Assembly: GCF_029873635.1 (NCBI RefSeq)
Contig: NC_080422.1
Span: forward strand, 57,199,889-57,263,888
DNA from: Malania oleifera
Taxonomy: Eukaryota > Streptophyta > Magnoliopsida > Santalales > Ximeniaceae
Length of the DNA stretch: 64,000 nucleotides
Direction of reading: 5' to 3'
The stretch's first letter is position 1; the number at the start of each line of letters is the position of its first letter. Shown in pieces: positions 57,740 through 64,000 of this stretch. The notes below the pieces were generated by a model. That model was given only the letters and a program-made list of their open reading frames with translations, was not told the origin of the DNA and did not search any database. The position numbers and the translations under genes were made by a program.

Positions 57740-59102
57740 TGGTAGGCACACCAAGGATTGGGTCCTTAACTACCAAAGATAATATTTATAAACCTAACTA
57801 ATCCTAAGTTCAATAGAACAATGAGTAAGTTGGGTGCTGATCTCAGGGACTAAGTGTAGTGGTTTACAAGTTAACCTAGTTTACTATGCTATAACAAGAA
57901 AAAAAAAGATGGAATTTGGGTTTTTTTTTTTTATTAGACTATGAAAGCAATTAAAATTGAATCGAAATTCTTATGGAAAAGCAAGTCTTTGGTTATGAAT
58001 CCATCCTGGTTGATACGCGATAACTAGGTTCGGTTAATTATCTATACTAGGGCTTCAACAGAAAAGCAATCCACTTGAGGAGCATAACATAGTCGAGTTC
58101 ACCCTAATCATCCGGAGCATGATCGAGAGAACGAGGTATACCCTATGTAGCAAACATGGATTCCTTTCTATGAACTATACCCTATTATGCACAATTGACT
58201 GAATCCTAGCTATGCTGTTTTCATATAGGCTTTCATCACAACTCGAGAACTAAATAAATTAGCTACTCATGGTGCGTGAAATCAAAAGTAAATACATGGT
58301 ATTGAAAAATGAAATTGAAAGCATTACTTTTATTGAAATTCGGAATTGAAACAAGGTAGGAATTGAAATGCAATTGAAATTGCAACTTGAAATTAAACAA
58401 AGCAATGTAAATGGAAAAGTAAAAGCAAACTAATCTAACTAGCACCCAATAGAACTCTAGGGACTGAAGGGACCAAAGAGGAACTAAAGGGGAACCCCTA
58501 ATCATCTATTTGAAATTTTATTTTATACCCATTAGGGTTTACACATGATCAAATTCAAATCATGAAACTTTCAACCAAAATCTCGCACAGCAGATCTTTG
58601 AACTCAGTAACAGTCGACCTGGTCACACCCCAAGTTCTCCTAGTTGTTCTTTGGTTGAACCATTATAGAAAATCTTCAATACATTATTTGTTAAGCTCGA
58701 GGCATCATCAACCAGGTCGCACATCCAAGGTCTCCTGGTCATGCTTTGGTTGAGGCATTTTGTGAATCTTGCTTGTGAGTCAGTATTTTGGAGTCTTCTA
58801 TTTGGACCTGGTCATCCCTTCTGATTGCATGGCCACACCATATGGTCGAGCAGGGACATGCTGCTATAGTTGAATCGAAGCCTTGGAGACCAAGTCGAGC
58901 ACTTGGTTGAGCCTTGTGCTTCCAAGTTGCTTCATTGACTCCTTGCACTACTTAACTACTTGATTTAAGTTCCAATTTCCTAAAACATCAGACACACCAT
59001 GTGTAACTCTAAATAATTGATAAGAAAGGATAATTACAAAGTAAATTAGAACATCACATAGGTAAATGAGGGAAAAAAATAACATATTTAAGAAACACAT
59101 CA
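57740..59102 (-). mobile_element. 5' LTR of the Athila-like element
   Basis: Pairs with 27547-28895. TGGTAGGC start, CACATCA end, followed by TSD CTTCC. A minus-strand TATAAAATA box is near 58520. Array of CTGGTCACACC, GGTCGCACATCC and GGTCGAGC-like units is at 58610-58915, upstream of the promoter. Confidence 0.92.
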
Positions 59103-60480
59103 CTTCCTCTTAGCCATCTTGTACTTCATCATATTTGCAACAACTTTCTCCAATCCTTCAATGGACCATTAGCTAACATTTCTAGCTCAAAGGATTGAGC
59201 TCGTAGAACTTCCCTTCTTTGTCTTCCTTCCTTAGAATTTTAGCCATTTTTCTATTTTATTCATTCAGTCAATTCACCTTTCCCTTCCACTCTTCATGGT
59301 AGTGTTGTTGCTAAGCCTAGAATACTTCATAATAGTCTTCTAACTCATTAGGGTGAAGTATACGTTTACCTAGTCCCTGAGCATGTGGGACTTTGTAATG
59401 CCTGCCTCTAAACATAGCCAAGCCCTTTTATTTTTCTTGATGAAGAGGTTAGTTGAACTTTTCTAGAACCGATAATGGAATTGATCAAGTCCCACCGTTT
59501 GAGGTACATACTGGAAATGCCTAAGCTGGCATAAAGGTAAGGTAGGTGTATAGCTTATGCATTTCCTAACTCCAAACAATAGGGTCTAGGGCATGTCTCA
59601 ACACAGCAAAATTTTGGACCAGAAAGACATCGACTTTGCTAGCATCAAATTTCCTTCCCTTCCAAGCTCTCAAGAACAACTGCTATGTCTACCTTTTGGT
59701 GCCAAGTTGCATTATCAACCAACGAATCCTTCCTTTAATGAAGTCACTTTGAAACAGGTGGGGAGCTACATAATTAAGAAACCATGTGTCCAAAAGCTTC
59801 TTGAAACAAAGTAACGCACATTTTCCTTTCTCCTGATGAAAGTTAAGCGATGATAGGATCTTGGCAATGATAGTAAGAACCAGCCCTTTCCTTTTATACT
59901 CAATCTCTATGAAGACCATAGAAGCTCCATGATCTATGATATGTGTAGCTGAAAGAAGAAGAACATGTCCATAAATTGCAACGACTAGTAGTTCAAGTAT
60001 GAACTTTAAATCTGGGTCATCTTGATGCCTTTTGAAGAGCTTCTCCAAATCATTCCAATGCTAACCTTTAGTCTCACCCTTCTTTCGTGCTTTACCATCT
60101 AGTTAAACATTAGCTTCCATGGATCAAAGTAATGCATAGGCAATACTAGAATTTGGATCATGCATGAAGAATTTGTCATGAGTGGTCTTAAGAACTTGAG
60201 GTAATTTGTCATGCTCCTCAATAAGGGGGACCATGTTGGTTATTCCAAATGTGAAGCACTAGTAGATTAGATCCCAATGTTGAATATTAACATCTAAGAC
60301 CTTCCAATCTAGATCCACTTTAAAAGCATCTATGTTGCACTCAAATAACATAGTGAACTTTGTTTTGTCTGCCTCCAATAGGTAATTCCAACACCTCAAT
60401 ATCCCAGCCACATCTTGTTTATTCACTCACAGGTTCATCTTGTTTGGTACTGTACTTTGAAAATCGAATGGAATGGGATA
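59103..60480 (-). pseudogene. DUF7745-like (plant-mobile-domain-like) gene, 5' half
   Basis: On the minus strand: VDLDWKVLDVNIQHWDLIY then CFTFGITNMVPLIEEHDKLPQVL (60195-60330). This is the RCFTFG--DL-PTIEEY-like motif of DUF7745-type proteins. Then MEKLFKRHQDDPDLKFILELLVVAIYG (near 60000-60048), a hydrophobic LAIYGL-like helix, and ILSSLNFHQEKGKCALLCFKKLLDTWF (59770-59870). Further short pieces continue to 59103, including KDEKEGKF-like charged stretches. Many stops and frame changes are present. Removing the 31.5-kb element joins it to 25619-27546 in the same orientation. The role of DUF7745 proteins is not known. They are often found in plant gypsy-like elements, and I treat this as part of one. 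Confidence 0.6.
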
Positions 60481-61450
60481 CCTTTATATGGCATGTTCTT
60501 TTATTCAAAGGTAAGACTTTCCTATTATAATGATTTGTTTTACTGGCATATTGTATAACTATGCAATTCAATTTGAGAATAAAACATGTTAGCATACTCT
60601 TATGGATTATGTTTATGGATCTTGTGTCTTAGGATTCTTGTTCATCACCAAAAACCATGAAAAAACTTTATCCTACTCTAAAGGGTCTTGAATTGTCTTC
60701 AAAGAGAGCAAACCAAATGAATGAATTTCTCATGATGCCTACATGGAAGACAAAGCCCCATGAAGGTCCTTACATCTCCTTCCTTCTCCTATTTCCTACA
60801 AGGTATGCATAAATAGTTATTTTCTACCCAAATAATTTTAACTCAAATGAGGATGTCAAAATTCTAAGAAAATAAAGAGAAAAACTAGAAATTTCAACTA
60901 GGCGGTCAACCGGCCACTAAAGACGGTTGACTAGCCTTCCGTCCAAATCTACTTGCCAACATCGGGCTTTATGGACTCACTTGGGTTTCCAATATTTGGC
61001 GATCATTTCAAAACTAAAAAAGTATAAAGAACCTAACCATTGATTCATCTAGCTTGTCCTTTTTATTTTGGAAAATAGAGTCACTACTTTATTTTAATTT
61101 TTGAAAATTCAAAATAAAGGAAAACCGTTTTAAGGAGATTAGGTTTTGGAGTACATTTTGGAATAGAAAATCTAATACTATAAATTCATTCTAATTAGAA
61201 TTCAAAGCATTAACACCCTAGATCACCCATTCCATTGAATGGTTACTATGCTTACTTAGTGTCTGTGAATTTGTACATCCCATTTTGAAATAATTTTCTC
61301 AAAACAAGCATTTGGAGTTTTGTAAAAATGAATTTAATTTTGAAAACCAGGAGGTCAACCACCTACAAAGGTCGCTCGACCACTAAAGGCGATTGACTAG
61401 CCTATCAACTTGCTAACATCGAGCTTTATGGACTCACTTAGGTTGCCAAC
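60481..61450. other. Non-coding segment with a direct repeat of about 100 bp
   Basis: No coding is seen. A block with GGTCAACC, CCACTAAAG-CG-TTGACTAGCC, AACATCG-GCTTTATGGACTCACTT and GGTT-CCAA-TATT occurs at 60902-61000 and again at 61352-61456. The first block sits about 250 bp upstream of a CTATAAATT box (61187), as do arrays in LTRs. It is probably LTR U3 material of another subfamily, but I cannot find LTR ends. Confidence 0.5.
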
Positions 61451-63329
61451 TATTGGCCTAACATGGATTTCGAATCTTATTTTGATGGTAACAAAGAAAG
61501 GTAAATGTAACATGTGGTTTAAGTGATGATGTTTCAGGAAATCAAGTATATGAAGTTCAAAAGTTCAAGTATCTTGAGTTCAAGATCACAAGTGTCATTA
61601 AATGTTCATACTCCAAACAACAAGTGATCAAAAGGAAGCTTAAAGGGACAAAGACGGACAAACCTTATGAAAGCTTAAAGGATATTGAAGCTCAAGACAA
61701 AATGGACTCAAAGCAAAGATATACAAGAAGACTTTAAGTTTAGAAAGTTTTAAAGTCTTAAGGAAGTCTTGTGTAAGTACTTATTTAAATTTCAAAATGT
61801 ACTTATTTAAATACCAAAATGAATGCTTTGAAACTCATTAGCGTTATTCATGGACTTAGAGACCTTACTTTGAAAACCCTTGAAAATATCTTTCTAAAGT
61901 ATCAAAACAAGTTGACAAGAGTTTTTAAAACAAAATATTAAAAAAAATAGTGTTCCAGCTGTTCAGGTGATTGATTCGTGTCTAATCAGGCGACTGACAA
62001 TTTTGCTGAATTAAATTTGGATGATAGTATAGGCTCAGGTGATTGACCGCTCTAAGATCAGGTGACTGACCCTGTGCTGACCTTGAAATTATGTTGTATT
62101 TAGAGATCAGGCGACTGACCTCGATGAGTTCAGGCGACTGACCTTCGTAATGGCCAGTTTAAAACGACGTTTAAATGTTTCCAAAATGAGTTGTTTGTGT
62201 TCCAAACTTTATCAAAACTTGGGAAACACTCCAACTAATTTGGGCAACATGAAAATATGACTGTTTACCTCTATAAATACATGATTTCTCAATTTGAATT
62301 GATTAACCAAGAATTGAAAATATGATTTCAAGCCTATATTGCTCATACTCTCTCAAAGCCTTCTTGCACACATATACTTGCTGATATTTTCTGAGAATTA
62401 CTGAGTTATTGTTCACTGATCTTTGAGCACAACTTATGAGTTTTGAATCAATCAAAGAAAGATCCCAGTGATATACTCTTTGAGCTTCAATTCTATTCTT
62501 CATTGATATTTACATTGAAGTATTGATTAGTTGTGCTAAATCTTGTACTAATATGCTCTATTTGAGAGTAATTCTTCTATGCAAGAAATTGTTCTTGTTT
62601 TCTTGTACTCTTGACTATTTAGGGCTGTTCAATTGTTGTACTAAGCGTGGGGTATCACTTGGAGAGGAGGGCTCCAACCTATTGAAGGAGTGTAGTAACA
62701 GTTTGCTCTGCCCGAAAATGAGTGTTATAGTGGAAAACATAGGTGGCATCCCTAAGGCAAGGATGTAGGCGGGTAGAGCCGAACCTTTTAAAAACTCAGT
62801 CTCACTATCCTCCCTTACTCTTTAATTTTCTGCATATATAAACTGTGTGGTTGTTTATTTAACTGCAGGAAACTAAATTGATATTAGGATTGAGGAAACT
62901 TTAATTAAAGGGAGTATGTTGATTAATCTTTTACAAAAACCTTAAAAGGAGTATGTTGATAAATTGTTTGCAGAAACCTTGATTAAAGGAAGTGCATTGA
63001 TCAAGGAACCTAATTGACAATAAAGATTGAATCTTCAAAGTACTGTTGTAATTCAAATATTATTTAAGTAACTTGTTGATTGTGTTGATATATTGGTTGA
63101 TTGATTGATTGGGTGTTGGTTTAAATTGCTGCAAGATCAAGTTGATACACTTTCCAATTATGATTTAAAAGTGAATTTGATTTTCAGCTGAATATTATAA
63201 TTGAAATTCTAACCATCCTTTTGTGATTGCTAAGAATAAAATAAGTTATGAAATAATTTATTAAAAGAATACAAAAAAATTTGTATAAACCCAATTCACC
63301 CCCCTCTTGGGACTACACCTTACTTTTCA
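61451..63329 (+). mobile_element. 5' LTR of a Sirevirus-like element (TGTTGGCC subfamily relative)
   Basis: Starts TATTGGCCTAACATGG (expected TGTTGGCC) and ends CCCCCCTCTTGGGACTACACCTTACTTTTCA, directly followed by a PBS. Array 61966-62150, TATAAATA 62272-62279, leader with a short TAGG/CCTA stem and GGATGTAGGC near 62760. Clearly a relative of the LTR at 33405 with a different array motif. Confidence 0.85.
61966..62279 (+). promoter_or_regulatory. GATCAGGCGACTGACC array and TATA box
   Basis: Units: GTTCAGGTGATTGATTC (61967), AATCAGGCGACTGAC (61984), GCTCAGGTGATTGACC (62034), GATCAGGTGACTGACC (62056), GATCAGGCGACTGACC (62105) and GTTCAGGCGACTGACC (62128). TATAAATA is at 62272. The motif differs by one or two bases from those of the LTRs at 33405 and 10985. 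Confidence 0.7.
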
Positions 63330-63345
63330 ATCGGTATTAGAGTAA
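63330..63345 (+). other. Primer-binding site, decayed
   Basis: ATCGGTATTAGAGTAA follows the LTR. TCGGTATTAGAG corresponds to TGGTATCAGAG with two changes. Confidence 0.8.
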
Positions 63346-63387
63346 GGTTGTAGCGAATCTTAACCTAGTAGCTACACAAAGATCTTT

Positions 63388-63737
63388 ATGGCACAACTAG
63401 GCATAGCTCCCTTTGCCGAGGGTTAATCCTAAATTAGGCCTCCTATCATTTGTGGTTTTAACTAAACTTTTTGGAAACAAAGAATGAGAATCTACTTTCA
63501 AACTATGGATTGGAAAGCAAGGAGGGTTGTCACACATGGCGATCTTATCCCTACCAAACTTGTAGATGGAAAAGAAGTACCCAAAGTAGAAAAAGACATG
63601 ATCGAAAATGATCATAAGATGTTGCAAGTTAACTTAAGTACTATAAATGCATTATATTGTGCCCTTGATATAAATGAATTCAATAGGGTCCATGGCATGC
63701 AAAACAACCAAAGAGATATGAGGCAAACTAGAGGTAA
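63388..63737 (+). pseudogene. gag: Copia gag N-terminal part, truncated
   Basis: ATG at 63388 begins MAQLGIAPFAEG. Stops occur at two expected Gln positions and one Tyr. From 63484 the frame reads MRIYFQTMDWKARRVVTHGDLIPTKLVDGKEVPKVEKDM, then NALYCALDINEFNRV. After a frame shift the KEIW-KLEV segment precedes UBN2. The LTR at 63738 cuts it there. It parallels 35547-35900 closely. Confidence 0.83.
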
Positions 63738-64000
63738 TGTTGGAATTGGTGTATTCCCAAGGGGGTGAATTGGAATTTTAAAAGGTCTTCCTACGTTAAA
63801 CCAGATATCAGTAATACACAACCTAGGGTCTTTCTAAGCATATACCAATTGCGCAGATAAAAGTAATATGTGGAAATTAAATCATGCACAACATTCACAA
63901 TATATCAAGTATAACATACATGTGTATAAATATAAAGTGCTAAAAAGTTATAGCAGACACACGATATGTTATTAGCGTTCGACCAATACTGCCTACGTCC
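63738..64000 (-). mobile_element. Sirevirus-like LTR, partial (runs off the window)
   Basis: Reverse complement of an LTR end: TGTTGGAATTGGTGTATTCCC followed by AAGGGGGTGAATTGG. The U5 matches the family at 45071 (ending ACACCAATTCTAACA). At the window edge GCCTACGTCC is the reverse complement of the leader motif GGACGTAGGC. It is inserted in the gag at 63388. Confidence 0.85.

Larger units (their letters stand above)
27547..59102 (-). mobile_element. Athila-like gypsy element holding the nested insertions, TSD CTTCC
   Basis: LTRs of 1349 bp (27547-28895) and 1363 bp (57740-59102) start TGGTAGGC and end CACATCA. A perfect TSD CTTCC lies at 27542-27546 and 59103-59107. A PPT adjoins the left LTR and a PBS the right one, giving minus orientation. 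Removing the solo LTR (31075-33136), the Sirevirus-like element (33405-56176) and their duplications leaves about 6.7 kb. That consists of two LTRs and about 4.0 kb internal, with gag and protease but no RT, RNase H or integrase. It was therefore deleted or non-autonomous before or after insertion. Confidence 0.92.

Overview
This window reads as intergenic, transposon-dense chromatin of a flowering plant, most likely a eudicot. It is AT-rich throughout. I find no cellular gene, tRNA, rRNA or CRISPR array. Almost every base can be assigned to LTR retrotransposons or their solo LTRs. The lineages are Sirevirus-like Ty1/copia (LTRs of about 2.1 kb, PBS TGGTATCAGAGC, several GGGGGAG tracts, U5 ending in CCCCCTCTTGGGA-TACACC), Athila/Tat-like Ty3/gypsy, a second gypsy family whose LTRs run TGTAAC...GTTACA, and an old element with a DUF7745-like domain, coiled coil and gag. 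All reading frames are broken, and most premature stops fit C-to-T changes, as expected in long-methylated DNA.

Layout. 1-5991: a minus-strand Athila-like element (gag, PBS, 5' LTR) carrying a solo LTR. 5992-6498: an integrase scrap from another gypsy element. 6499-21001: a minus-strand Athila/Tat-like element (3' LTR, PPT, integrase, RNase H, RT), split at 10985-20605 by a Sirevirus-like element that has a recognisable pol but two LTRs of different subfamilies. 21002-25618: truncated LTRs and a decayed gypsy RT. 25619-27546 and 59103-60480: two halves of one DUF7745/gag-like fossil.

Those halves were separated by a nest that resolves into ordered insertions with target-site duplications (TSDs). 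An Athila-like element lies at 27547-59102 (TSD CTTCC). It holds a solo LTR at 31075-33136 (CTTCT) and a Sirevirus-like element at 33405-56176 (ATTGC). That element holds three solo LTRs at 36198-38358, 38832-40680 (TTCAT) and 41940-44035 (CTACA), and a gag-only Sirevirus-like element at 45071-54102 (TCCTA) inside its own 3' LTR. 61451-64000 begins another Sirevirus-like element interrupted by a further LTR.

The most interesting signals are non-coding. First, many LTRs carry an array of short dyad-symmetric motifs 100-400 bp upstream of a TATA box. Each subfamily has its own motif, and the Sirevirus-like versions form a graded series around TC(R)G-N-CGAC-YGA. Second, the LTR leaders share a hairpin whose stem sequence changes with compensating changes, followed by GGACGTAGGC. 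Third, one element carries its own LTR motif again inside its body. Coordinates of LTR ends and TSDs were read directly. Similarities between copies were judged by eye, without alignment software.
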